Source: Listeria grandensis FSL F6-0971
GTDB lineage: Bacteria > Bacillota > Bacilli > Lactobacillales > Listeriaceae
Assembly (NCBI RefSeq): GCF_000525835.1
Contig: NZ_AODD01000002.1
Location: 558,001 to 622,000 of the forward strand
Direction of reading: 5' to 3'
Length of the DNA: 64,000 bases
The notes under the pieces were generated by a model. It saw only the letters and a program-made list of their open reading frames with translations. It did not search any database and was not told the origin of the DNA. A program made the translations under genes and the position numbers. Numbering within the stretch: position 1 is the first letter of the stretch; each line of letters starts with the position of its first letter. Below, piece by piece: positions 10,047 through 19,158 of the stretch.

Positions 10047-10973
10047 ATGAAAAAATTAATTATACTTCTATTTGTTTTCTGCGGATATACGATAGGGATA
10101 ACTTCATTTTCTAATACTGCCAGTGCAAGTAGCGAATTGACACCTGCACTAACAAAAATTGATTGGATTGGAAATACGTACTACAAGAATGTCCTTGAGC
10201 ATGGAAATATTAAAAGATTGAAATATAATACTTTTAATACTGATTTATTTAATGTATCGGGTACAAAAAATGGCGAGCCGATTAGAACTGATATAGAGCC
10301 AATTTATTTCGGAGAAACAAGTAAGGGACTGGTTAATAATACTGATGAAGAACAAACGTTTAGTGTGCCTTCTTTTAGTAAATCTGTTGCTTATTCAAAG
10401 TCAACGTCAATCTCAAAAAATGCTAGTTTTGGCTTGGGTAAAGTTGAGATTCCTTTACTTAATGAGCTTTCTGCCACAGTTAATACGTCAAGCACCGATA
10501 CCAATACAGAAACAGAGACAGTCACAGTTACTTCACCTTCACAGTCAGTAAAAGTACCCGCGCACAAGACTTATGGAGTGAAAGTATATTTAAATAGAAT
10601 TAAATATACAGGCCAATTTAAATTGAAGGCTTCGACATGGAGAAATTATGAAGAAATAACTGCTACAGTGGTAAGAAGAGTTCCTACGGGACATCACACA
10701 GGATATCTAGATGAAAAAATTACTTATCCGATTGATTACGCATATTACAAAAATACTGCTAACTTTAAAGAAAATGGAGTAAACTATTCATCAAACTCAA
10801 CTAGTTTAGAAGATGCTCAAGAAAAATATAAAAATGGAACATTGCGTACAACACTTTCACTTGAAGGTGACGGCGAGTATACAATTGAAAATGGAACTGA
10901 TTTTCATGTAGTAATTTATGATATGAGTAACAATAGAACCATAAAACAATATGACAAATCAATTATTGAGTGA
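10047..10973 (+). CDS. Secreted ETX/MTX2-family (aerolysin-fold) beta-pore-forming toxin homologue
   Basis: The predicted product is secreted, and by analogy with epsilon-toxin and MTX2 relatives could oligomerise into a membrane pore. ATG 10047 follows gaggagg; the upstream in-frame ATG at 10029 has no site. Residues 1-27 form a signal peptide ending NTASA. The mature part has the family pattern: IYFGETSKGLVNNTDEEQTF, then long runs of alternating Ser/Thr strands (residues about 120-165, the likely insertion hairpin), then SPSQSVKVPAHKTYGVKVYL and a TGQFKL strand. At 308 residues it has the right size. It is flanked by its own promoter and by unrelated genes. Host target and activity are unknown. 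Confidence 0.82.
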   Translation: MKKLIILLFVFCGYTIGITSFSNTASASSELTPALTKIDWIGNTYYKNVLEHGNIKRLKYNTFNTDLFNVSGTKNGEPIRTDIEPIYFGETSKGLVNNTDEEQTFSVPSFSKSVAYSKSTSISKNASFGLGKVEIPLLNELSATVNTSSTDTNTETETVTVTSPSQSVKVPAHKTYGVKVYLNRIKYTGQFKLKASTWRNYEEITATVVRRVPTGHHTGYLDEKITYPIDYAYYKNTANFKENGVNYSSNSTSLEDAQEKYKNGTLRTTLSLEGDGEYTIENGTDFHVVIYDMSNNRTIKQYDKSIIE

Positions 10974-11087
10974 AATAGGAACATGCGAAAAGTTTCTGTA
11001 TAAAAACGAATGCTAAATTTGAAAATTAAACTCAGCATTCGAGAGTGTAAAAAAACTGCATAAATAATGAACCTAGGAGGAACTTTC

Positions 11088-11222
<135 letters not shown>

Positions 11223-11227
11223 CGATA

Positions 11228-11269
11228 AAAGAAGTAAGGAGCAATTGGCTCGCTCTCCTTACTTCTTTA
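11228..11269. terminator. Bidirectional terminator between the small ORF and the methyltransferase remnant
   Basis: Perfect 14-bp stem AAAGAAGTAAGGAG / CTCCTTACTTCTTT with a 14-base loop. The A/T ends make it usable from both strands, closing the plus-strand small ORF and the minus-strand cassette. Confidence 0.85.
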
Positions 11270-11309
11270 TCCACTCACATATGATGCTATCAAGTCTTTA
11301 AAGTGGCAA

Positions 11310-11659
11310 TTAAAATAGCAGCATTGTTTCATATTTTTTAGCTGTCCAAAGACGAAATTTCATTAAACGCATTACTCCATTTAATATCGCAGAAATAATT
11401 CCTTGTTTTTTAGGGATCGGAACTTCTTTATAGCTTAAATTAGATGCGTCTTGGATAGTAAAATTAAGATTTTCTGGTTTTTCTTTTGCACGGGCAATCA
11501 TTTCTGCTGAAAAATCACTTGCTCCCAGTGAATGACAAAATTGGGCCAAGTTTAACGCCAAAGACCCTGTGCCAGCGCCAAGTTCCAGTCAGGATTGGAT
11601 CTGCGGTAGCGTCCTTTATCGAAACTTTTAGCTAATATATCCCAAAAACGAGCCTTCAT
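11310..11659 (-). pseudogene. Decayed SAM-dependent methyltransferase
   Basis: The start codon overlaps the stop of the UvrA-like gene (ATGA), so it was translationally coupled to it. The frame begins MKARFWDILAKSFDKGRYR and reads to SNPDW. It then shifts to LELGAGTGSLALNLA, the SAM-binding glycine motif, with SDFSAEMIARA. The shift near 11583-11592 can be explained by loss of a 4-base repeat copy (CTGG). After ASNLSYKE the sequence jumps to a methyltransferase-like tail (KKQGIISAILNGVM...), so the central part appears deleted, and the end is short. With about 115 residues of an expected 200 or so and several lesions, this is more likely a true pseudogene than a sequencing artefact. Confidence 0.75.
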
Positions 11660-14600
11660 TTCGAGGAACTTTCCAGACACTCATAGACTGCCATCATTTC
11701 TTGTTTATTTAACTCGCGAATTCGTTTGAAAATCTCGATACCTGAGAGAGCTTCTGTACGCGCTTCTTTTGCTACGGCATCGCTCACTTTGCCTGTTAGC
11801 CATGTTTGGACATCGATACCTTCGATGACTTCTTTGCGTCCTTCGTCATTGACTCCACTCGCGTAGCAGCTGACACAAGGAATGGATAGTTTGTACACGC
11901 CATCATGTAGCCCATCTTCAGAAATCACTTTTTTTCCTTTACAGAATGGGCATGGATGACTTTTTTTGACTTTGTTTATTTGCGTTACGATTTTTTTATA
12001 ACCGAATGCTTCGTAAACGTAAGTCAGTTTTTTATATTTTCCATTTGTGAAATATTTATCAATGATTGTTTCTCGTGTTTCATTGATATTGGCAAAATCG
12101 CAAATCGTTACTTGGTTTTTCTTGCTGATCGTTTCAATACTTCCTTGGATTAGCTCCCAGAAAGGTAAGGTGTTTTGCAGTACCATTTCGTAGCCGACAA
12201 AGCTTGCTTGTTCTAGTTCTACCATTTTTAGCGCGACTTGGGATTCTCTTGGAAGTAAATCGATATCTTGTGTCAATGTCATGTCACCGCCAACGATGGC
12301 CTTTATTTTTTCAAGTACTGGAAGGTTTCCTACAGTTTGTATCACTTGATCGACTGGTTGTTGGATGATGTCGCGGATGTCGATGCCGTTAAACATCAGT
12401 TTTTTGTGATGGCCAAGTACCGTTCCCTCGCAAATGGGGCATTCGACCATTTTTCTTGTTTCCTTCATCTGTTCTTTAATGATGGATTTCGAGACGAACA
12501 TGTAGCGGTTGATTAGGCTAGCGAATCCTTCCCATATTTTCGTGGATTTAGTCGCTTTATCGTAAAATGATTTTTCCCAGTAGCCGTATAGAAATGTATG
12601 TTTTTCTGCTTCATTCATGTCATTGAAACTCTTGCTAATGTCTTGACCTAGCTCGTTTTTAAGCTCATCAAACAGGAATTGAAGTCTAGCATGTTGATAA
12701 TATTTTAAAACTTCCATAACGTCTGGATATAGCATACCATCCCAGAATGGTACCGTTTTGTCTTGAATGACTACGTCGAAATCAAATTGTTCCGCTACTC
12801 GGCGGCCGGAACAATACGGACAATGGTTTCTAGGTGCATAAAAGTCAAAACTCCTGGTATCTTTATTCGTTGGGTGTGATGCTACGATCTGATTGATTAA
12901 ACCACCTGTTTCGTAAAGGAAACTATATTGACTGTATAAATGCCGTTCTAGATCGATAGCAATGACGGGTGCAATTTTTTCGGAGTTGTATTCACCATAA
13001 ATGACGCGTGCTATGGAAGAAAGGCTCTTCAAAATACCCCCTTTATAGACATTCTCGGCATTTTTGAAATAGGCGATAGGGTCTTTTTCTAGATAATGAA
13101 TCCCCTCCTGATGCTTGAGACTTGATGTGATTGGTGACGGGTCTACTTTGTCATCGCCGTTTTTTTGGCGATAGTATTCTTCATGGCTGAGTACGTCTAA
13201 TTTTTCCACAGGCTCTAGTTGTCTTTTACCAAAATCTACAATGAAATCGGAGCTATCTAGCATGTAAGCGTTATGCTCGATCATCACGATAGAAATGGAT
13301 TCGTCTTTTAAAATGTCACGGATGCTATCGATAAACTGGTTTAAGATGTTTTGAGATAAACCTTTCGATGGCTCATCAAAAATGAATAAAGTATGCGGAT
13401 TACGCGTGTTTGCAAATAGTTCTGAGACTAGATGAACACATTGAAATTCTCCGGTTGACAAGGTTTTTGTTTGTCTTTCGAGCGTTAAGTAGCCGAGCCC
13501 AAGTTTGATAAGTAGGCTGAGGCGTTTATGGGCGATATCTTGATTAGGTAGTTCATCAATAATATCTTCAATTGAACGTTGGAATATGTCGTCAATATCG
13601 TCACTGTATTTTGTGAGTTTCTTTTTAATATCCATAAAAGTTGCGACGGTTGACCTGCTCGTGATGGATTGATTACGGTTTTGTCCTACTAAAACAAGCT
13701 TATCTTTAGGATGGCGCTTCACGAAATCTTTGGCCATACATTCGTTGACGAGCGTTGATTTTCCGCAACCTGATTCACCCGTGAACGTGACTACCCGGTT
13801 TTGAGGAATCTCGATTTTATCCATTTGAATATTACGGCAGTGTAGATCTTTGAATTGGTAGTTTGCTGTTGGTGCCGCTAGATTTCGATCCCACTGGATT
13901 GGTTTTGGCCGTGGTGATTCTTCGACGATTTTCCCACCATACTTCCCGCTTCCAGGTCCAAAAAACACTTGCTCATTCGTGATATCAAGCACTGTATCAG
14001 AGTGATCGATCAGCCAAATTTGATTTTTAAAGCCTAATTGTTTGATTTGTTCTAAGATTTTGAGTAACGTGTGGTGGTCTAGCCCTACTGATATTTCATC
14101 AATGATGATAACCGTATTTTCACTTGTGGCCATAAACTCGGCTAAGTAAAGTCGCGTTAGTTCTCCCCCGGATAGCGTACCCATGATGCGGTTTAAGCTA
14201 AGGTAACCAATGTTCATGTTGATGATATTTTCAAGAATATGCTGCTTCGGCTCGCTAAGGCGGAGCTCTTCTTTGTAAGAAAGGATTTTTTCAATGCTCC
14301 ATTCATTAATATCCGAAATGCTATACAGCTTACCCGATAACTCGATTTTATGCGTTTCTACTTCTTCATTAAATCGCTTTCCGCCGCATTTTTTACATTC
14401 TATATTTTTCGATGAACCGCGCCCTTTGCATGTTTTACACCAGCCCAGTTCGTTATTGAATGAAAAAACTTCTGGTGACATATCAAATTTTTTCTGCCAT
14501 CCGCTCTCGAATTTCCGTAAATACAACGGTATGCGTGCCGATCGTCGAACGAGGATTGGACGAAATGGAAGATTTTCCGAGAAAAAGTACTAACGGCATG

Positions 14601-14830
14601 TTCTCCATTTGAATTGCGCTAAAGTTTGTTTCCATAACGTTAGGAAATAAATATTGATACTCCGCTTTTGGCAACAAAGAAACAAGGCGTTTCTTGGATT
14701 CTTCACCGATTGTCTGGCAAAATGTCGTTTTTCCTGATCCTGATAAGCCTGCAATTCCAAGCGATTTATCCGTCGGGAGTTCGGTATCTAGCTTGTTGAT
14801 GTTGTTTGCTATTAATTGATTGATTTTCAT
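11656..14830 (-). pseudogene. Large UvrA-like tandem ABC ATPase with zinc-motif C-terminal extension, one frameshift
   Basis: A UvrA-like protein of about 1,057 residues once a single frameshift is repaired: the A6 run at 14488-14493 has one A too many, and removal joins RERMAEK to FDMSPEVFSF. Order of parts: Walker A GLSGSGKTT (about 28), zinc motif CKTC...CKKC (about 131), signature LSGGE, Walker B IIIDEISVGLD, second Walker A GESGCGKST (about 350), signature LSTGE and Walker B FIFDEPSKGL. A further 500 residues carry CPYC, CPIC, CPFC and CVSC pairs. No zinc module sits between the second Walker A and its signature, unlike true UvrA. It is probably a resistance or DNA-transaction ATPase rather than the excinuclease. 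It lies between the ArsR-SRPBCC gene and the methyltransferase. Confidence 0.75.
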
Positions 14831-14853
14831 AGTGTTGTCCCCTTTACATAAAG

Positions 14854-14890
14854 ATAGAGCGCAATTCTTACGTACGGAATTGCACTCTAT
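14854..14890. terminator. Hairpin between regulator gene and UvrA-like gene
   Basis: Stem ATAGAGcGCAATTC / GAATTGCaCTCTAT with one internal mismatch. On the plus strand it ends in TTTTTG. On the minus strand, the direction of the genes, it lacks a good T-run, so it may only partly attenuate read-through from the regulator into the UvrA-like gene. Confidence 0.55.
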
Positions 14891-14896
14891 TTTTGT

Positions 14897-15637
14897 TTAT
14901 GCTAAAACTTTTGCCAAGTTGCTACCCATTTCAGTCCAAGCGTATTTAGCGCCTTCGATAGCTCCTTCACGTGCTTTAGTTTCTTCACTAAATCCTGATT
15001 GATCTAAGCGTAAGTTCACTTTACCGTCATCTGTTTTTGCGACAGTCCAAACAACTGTTGTCGTTTCGCCTGCACTAGCCCATGTGTAAGAGATCGAATT
15101 CGGCTCATCGATCGTAAGTACTTCGCAATCTACAATGCCATCCCACCACTCAGAAGGCTCTGCACGGAATTGGAATTTGTGTCCCACTTCTGCTTTGAAA
15201 TCGTTATTCCAGATCCATTTAGCAAGCATAGCAGAATCAGTTAAAGCATTCCATACCTGTTCAACGGAATTTGTGAATTGAAAATCTAAAGATACATCTG
15301 GTTTCATATTTATTTCCTCCAATAATTGATTTAGTTTGATCATTCTTTTTTTCCAAAAGTCTTCGTAAAAAGAAACCCAATCTTGAATTTCTTTCAGCGG
15401 AGCGGCGTGCAACCGATATCTTGTTTCTCGGCCAACCTTCCTAGTCACGACTAAATTTGCTTCTTTAAGGATTGTCAAATGCTTCGAAACTGCCGTGCGC
15501 CCCATTTGAAAATGTTCCGTTATTTCATATAATGGTAACTCTTCAACATCTGCCAACATTTCAAGTATTTTTCGCCTCGTCGGATCGGCAACAGCGTCAT
15601 AAATATCTCTCACTTGACTATTTTTATTAACATTCAC
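14897..15637 (-). CDS. ArsR-type regulator fused to an SRPBCC/AHSA1 domain
   Basis: The 246-residue protein has a winged-helix DNA-binding domain at residues about 8-95 (DPTRRKILEML, then the recognition helix region GRTAVSKHLTILKEA). A START-like SRPBCC domain covers about 115-246 (FTNSVEQVWNALTDSAMLAKWI). The N-terminal half is a typical ArsR repressor. The second half probably binds a hydrophobic ligand, giving a one-protein sensor. GTG 15637 sits right after aaaggaggggg with short spacing; no better start is in frame. It leads a minus-strand unit with the UvrA-like ATPase. A near-consensus promoter with an internal palindrome lies upstream, suggesting self-repression. Confidence 0.85.
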   Translation of the reverse strand: MNVNKNSQVRDIYDAVADPTRRKILEMLADVEELPLYEITEHFQMGRTAVSKHLTILKEANLVVTRKVGRETRYRLHAAPLKEIQDWVSFYEDFWKKRMIKLNQLLEEINMKPDVSLDFQFTNSVEQVWNALTDSAMLAKWIWNNDFKAEVGHKFQFRAEPSEWWDGIVDCEVLTIDEPNSISYTWASAGETTTVVWTVAKTDDGKVNLRLDQSGFSEETKAREGAIEGAKYAWTEMGSNLAKVLA

Positions 15638-15697
15638 CCCCTCCTTTTTCGGTAGATTTCGTTCAAATAAAATAGGACACCTTTTATTGTCTTATTT

Positions 15698-15727
15698 ATT
15701 ATACGACACCAAACAGTGTCTTGTCAA
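15698..15727 (-). promoter_or_regulatory. Sigma-A promoter with embedded operator palindrome for the ArsR-SRPBCC cassette
   Basis: Reading the minus strand: TTGACA (15727-15722), 18-base spacer, TATAAT (15703-15698), both hexamers consensus. The spacer contains the inverted repeat GACAC-N6-GTGTC (15705-15720), so a bound dimer would block RNA polymerase. The rest of the 15638-15956 gap holds the divergent DUF2975 promoter and otherwise nothing recognised. Confidence 0.8.
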
Positions 15728-15889
15728 GTTCTCGTGATACAAATGTAACGCTCTCAATAAGTCAGTGACTACAAAATCAATCTCTATGCCTATCATCGCA
15801 GTATCTTCTCTGCTTTTTTACTATTATACCATTTTTCTTTATGAAAGATATTAAAAATCTAAAGGTGAGCATTGAACAATCTATTTTTA

Positions 15890-15918
15890 TTGTAAAACGA
15901 TAATTTTTTTGTTAGAAT
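15890..15918 (+). promoter_or_regulatory. Promoter of the DUF2975/XRE pair
   Basis: TTGTAA (15890-15895), 17-base spacer, TAGAAT (15913-15918), about 38 bases before the start codon. Confidence 0.5.
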
Positions 15919-15956
15919 CAATATAGCATGAAAAGTAAATAAATGAGGTGTTTTTT

Positions 15957-16439
15957 ATGAAGCGAGGCTCAACAACATTTTTGAAGCTGGTTGTTCTTCT
16001 GATTGGAATAGTAATGCTAGCGCTATGTATCGTCGGATTACCTTGGATAGCCATCCATGCGAATGAAGATACGCCTGCACTTAATCGCGCTCTATATCCG
16101 ATTTTGATCAGTATGTTTATTTCGGCGGTTCCATTTTTTATTGCGCTATATCAGGCGTGGAAAGTTTTAGCTTATATTGATAAAGGGCAAGCATTTTCGA
16201 TGTTATCTGTCACAGCTTTGAAGCGGATTAAATATTGTGCGGCAATCATTAGTGGGCTGTACTTGCTTACTTCGCCACTCTTTTACTACTTAGCACAAAA
16301 AGATGATGCGCCAGGAATTCTGCTTATCGCGTTGATCATCATGTTTGCTTCTATCATTATCGCGACATTTGCTGCACTTCTTCAGAGACTTTTACAAGAA
16401 GCGATCGATATAAAATCAGAAAATGACTTGACGGTCTGA
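15957..16439 (+). CDS. DUF2975 family four-helix membrane protein
   Basis: The 160-residue protein has four hydrophobic segments (about residues 10-30, 48-68, 88-110 and 120-145) and matches the DUF2975 pattern, including the VLAYIDKGQAFS stretch after the second helix. Its function is unknown. Such proteins are usually encoded beside a small XRE regulator, as here (10 bases downstream). ATG 15957 follows gaggtg; the GTG at 15948 lies inside that ribosome site and is rejected. Confidence 0.85.
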   Translation: MKRGSTTFLKLVVLLIGIVMLALCIVGLPWIAIHANEDTPALNRALYPILISMFISAVPFFIALYQAWKVLAYIDKGQAFSMLSVTALKRIKYCAAIISGLYLLTSPLFYYLAQKDDAPGILLIALIIMFASIIIATFAALLQRLLQEAIDIKSENDLTV

Positions 16440-16448
16440 GGTGATAGT

Positions 16449-16667
16449 ATGGCAATTATAATTAATATTGATGTAATGTTAGCTAAACGAAAAATGAGTG
16501 TCACGGAGCTATCCGAAAGAGTTGGGATAACGATGGCAAATCTTTCAATACTGAAAAATGGGAAGGCAAAAGCGGTGCGTTTATCTACGCTTGATGCGAT
16601 TTGCGTGGCACTCGAATGCCAACCTGGCGATGTTTTAGAATATAGACCTGATAATACCGAAGCGTGA
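16449..16667 (+). CDS. Small XRE/Cro-type transcriptional regulator (YozG-like)
   Basis: The 72-residue protein is essentially one helix-turn-helix domain: VMLAKRKMSVTELSERVGI, then TMANLSILKNGKAKAVRLSTLDAICVALECQPGDVLEY. It is of the short type paired with DUF2975 membrane proteins and probably regulates its own two-gene operon. A gaggtgat site precedes ATG 16449, and a terminator follows directly. Confidence 0.88.
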   Translation: MAIIINIDVMLAKRKMSVTELSERVGITMANLSILKNGKAKAVRLSTLDAICVALECQPGDVLEYRPDNTEA

Positions 16668-16669
16668 TA

Positions 16670-16706
16670 AAAAGGCTCTGCATCCATAAATGCGGGGCCT
16701 TTTCTA
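16670..16706 (+). terminator. Terminator after the XRE regulator
   Basis: Stem AAAAGGCTCTGCAT / ATGCGGGGCCTTTT with two mismatched or wobble positions and a 6-base loop, followed by TTCT. Confidence 0.75.
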
Positions 16707-16730
16707 TCGTATATAATACATTTAAAAAAT

Positions 16731-17324
16731 TTATTCTTTGTGATTATTGCGGCGTCCTAATTTTGCTTTTACAAGTGGGTATTTTTGCATCAATCGTAGT
16801 GAATAGACAGCACTGGAAATCCCGATTAATGTCCAATCCATCCATGCTGTTGCCCCTTCTTTTTGTGCGAAAGACAGGAAGAAGAACATGTCTTTTAACG
16901 CATCATGTACGAAGGCATCCACCATACTTTCATGTATATTGAGGTGGAGCAAGAATGCAAGTAGAAATTTCGCTAAAATAATGCCCACCCAACCTAGCAA
17001 ATATCGCATGCCGCCCTTTACTAACACTTCTTTTTTGTAGACAGGTAATTCTTTTCCTGCCACCTGAGTAAAGCCGATCTGCGTTTTTGATTCCTTCACT
17101 TTAGCAGCACTTGCTTGAAACAAACCAATGGCAGCACCTAAAATGAAAACGAGCACCACGACAAAAATTGGCGTACCACTTTTCATATCTGGCAATGTTT
17201 GTGTAATTTGGTAAATCGCAAAAATAGGAATCGCAACATAGGTGATTCGGCGGATTTTTTCGTATTCAAATTGTTGATAAATAAAGTATCCTAATACTAA
17301 AATAATGATAATAATCGGCATCAT
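16731..17324 (-). CDS. Multi-pass membrane protein of unknown function
   Basis: The 197-residue protein has an N-terminal helix at residues 2-16, helices around 30-45, 54-70 and 105-128, and a further hydrophobic stretch near 160-178, ending in a basic tail (KAKLGRRNNHKE). The GGMRYLLGWVGIILAK region and overall layout recall CcdC-like (DUF1453) proteins, but I cannot confirm this. ATG 17324 follows gaaaggaag. It lies downstream of the broken SRPBCC gene on the same strand. Confidence 0.65.
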   Translation of the reverse strand: MMPIIIIILVLGYFIYQQFEYEKIRRITYVAIPIFAIYQITQTLPDMKSGTPIFVVVLVFILGAAIGLFQASAAKVKESKTQIGFTQVAGKELPVYKKEVLVKGGMRYLLGWVGIILAKFLLAFLLHLNIHESMVDAFVHDALKDMFFFLSFAQKEGATAWMDWTLIGISSAVYSLRLMQKYPLVKAKLGRRNNHKE

Positions 17325-17345
17325 TTTCTTCCTTTCATGCTGTGG

Positions 17346-17815
17346 TTAGCTCATCAGTGCTTGGTATTTATCAAATAATGCTAAAAATTCTTCTTCCGTG
17401 AATGAAACATTTTCATTTTCTAAAATACCGCGGATTTTCTGCAAACACATGTACCAACCAGCAATATCACGAGGTGTGTGCGTTGTCAGCTCCACGATAT
17501 CTTCTGTGAATCGCAGTATCGTCCCTGTTCCTTGTTGTAAAAGCTCGAACCGAACCATGTTCTTATCCCAGGTGTATTGCAAGACAGATTTGGCTCATAG
17601 GCCGTAATGGTCATCTCTTCGTATTCCCCATTTCCGAAATCAAAAAGAATAAGACCATCCACACCAGATTCACCAATACTTAATTCCGGAAACCATTGGG
17701 CGAATCCCTTTGTGGTGGCGATAAGTTCCCATACTTTTGAAAGCTCGCTATTTAATTCCAGTTCGAATGTCATAACACCAGTATCTTCTGTTATTCTTTG
17801 ATAATTTTCCTTCAT
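17346..17815 (-). pseudogene. SRPBCC/AHSA1-type protein, frameshifted
   Basis: Two overlapping frames together make one START-like protein of about 156 residues. The first (from ATG 17815) reads ITEDTGVMTFELELNSELSKVWELIATTKGFAQWFPEL to AYEPNLS; the second continues LQYTWDKNMVRFELLQQGTGTILRFTE to the end. Adding one T near 17580-17584 restores SLQYTW and the full frame. AHSA1-family proteins bind small hydrophobic ligands; nothing more specific is visible. The cause (mutation or base-call error) is open. Confidence 0.75.
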
Positions 17816-17886
17816 TTTTTCATCTCCTAATTGGATTAGTGACTCTTACATGTTATATCTAGAACAAGCGGTCGCTTCAGTCTTTG

Positions 17887-19139
17887 TCAGAGCTGAGCGG
17901 GCCGTTTCACCTTTTCATTCTTTACAAATAACAATAACACACCGCCTATTAAAAATAAAACGACGAGCTTGCGACGCCGTATTGTGTGTGGCCTGTGACT
18001 TGGGCGATAACTCCCATCAGAGCTGGTCCCATAATTGCTGAAAATTTGCCAAAAATATTGTAGAAGCCATAAAATTCATTGGATCGCGATTTGGGTATGA
18101 TTTTCCCATAGTAGGAACGACTAAGCGCCTGAATCCCACCTTGCGAAGTACCTACTAACATGGCTAAAATCCAGAAATCTGTCGCCGTCTTCATAAAAAT
18201 AGCATAGACACAAATAATAATGTACACCGAAATCGCGACAAGAATCAGTGCCTTTCCACCAAATCGCTTGGCTAACTGCCCATAAATAATCGTGAATGGA
18301 AATGCAACAATTTGCGTGACGAGCAACACAATAATAAGTGTTGTGTCTGAAATGCCTAAATCAATACCGTAAGCAGATGCCATCCGGAAAATTGTATCGA
18401 CACCGTCAATATAAAAAAAGTACGCGACTAGAAATAAAACAATATTCCGATACTGTTTTATATTTTTAAGTGTTGATCCAAGTCGGATAAAGCTACTCCT
18501 CACTGGTTTTTTGTCATGTGGAATATAATAAACTTGGTGCACATTTCGCCATAATGGAATCGTAAACACAGCCCACCAAACCGCGGTTAATAAGAAAGCG
18601 CCATTGAGCAACGTCGTCTGGCTAACCGGCAAAACCCCTGTTGCCTGGCAAATAATAAACGCCACAAACGGAATACAACTGCCTAAATAACCAAATGCAT
18701 AACCATATGATGAAACTTTGTCCATGCGCTCGTTCGTCGTCACATCAACTAGAAATGCATCATAAAAGATATTCGCACCGGAAAAGCCAATAAGTGAGAG
18801 CATATAAAACAGCAATAGCAGCATCCATTGATCGTTTGGTACGAATACAAAAGCAACCGTAAAGGCGATACCCAACCATGTAAATAAACTAAAAAATCGT
18901 TTCTTAAAAAACTGATAATCCGCAATCGTTCCGAGTATTGGTGCTAACAATGAAATAAATAGTGTCCCTAGCGAGTTAGCATAACCCCAGTACGCCGTCG
19001 AAACATGATCAGCAATTCCCGCGTTACTCGCCACCCCTTTAAAATAAATCGGTAAAATCGCTGTCGTGATCATAATCGAGTAAACGGAATTACCCCAATC
19101 TTGGAAAACCCAACTCTTCTCTTGCTTTGTTAGTTTCAT
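17887..19139 (-). pseudogene. UMF1/Atg22-type major facilitator transporter, frameshifted near the C-terminus
   Basis: The main frame (17949-19139) encodes 396 residues with about eleven membrane segments and UMF1-family features, such as the N-terminal EKSWVFQDWGNSVYSIMITT and GTSQGGIQALSRSYYGKIIP. It ends abruptly in SSSFYF. One base missing near 17965-17972 moves the real end to another frame, which supplies LVVLFLIGGVLLLFVKNEK, the expected last helix and basic tail, to a stop at 17887. The full protein would be 417 residues. The substrate is unknown. The lesion removes only the final helix. Confidence 0.8.
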
Positions 19140-19158
19140 CTAGACGTATCTCCTTTTC

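Noticed and set aside
11656..14830. Bona fide excinuclease subunit UvrA
   Set aside because: The second zinc module is missing, the C-terminal 500 residues are foreign to UvrA, and it is not linked to uvrB.
14820..15002. 60-residue plus-strand ORF after the UvrA-like start
   Set aside because: It crosses the intergenic hairpin and the regulator gene antisense; no ribosome site.
16382..16687. 101-residue minus-strand ORF over the XRE regulator
   Set aside because: It is antisense to a confident helix-turn-helix gene and has no recognisable domain.
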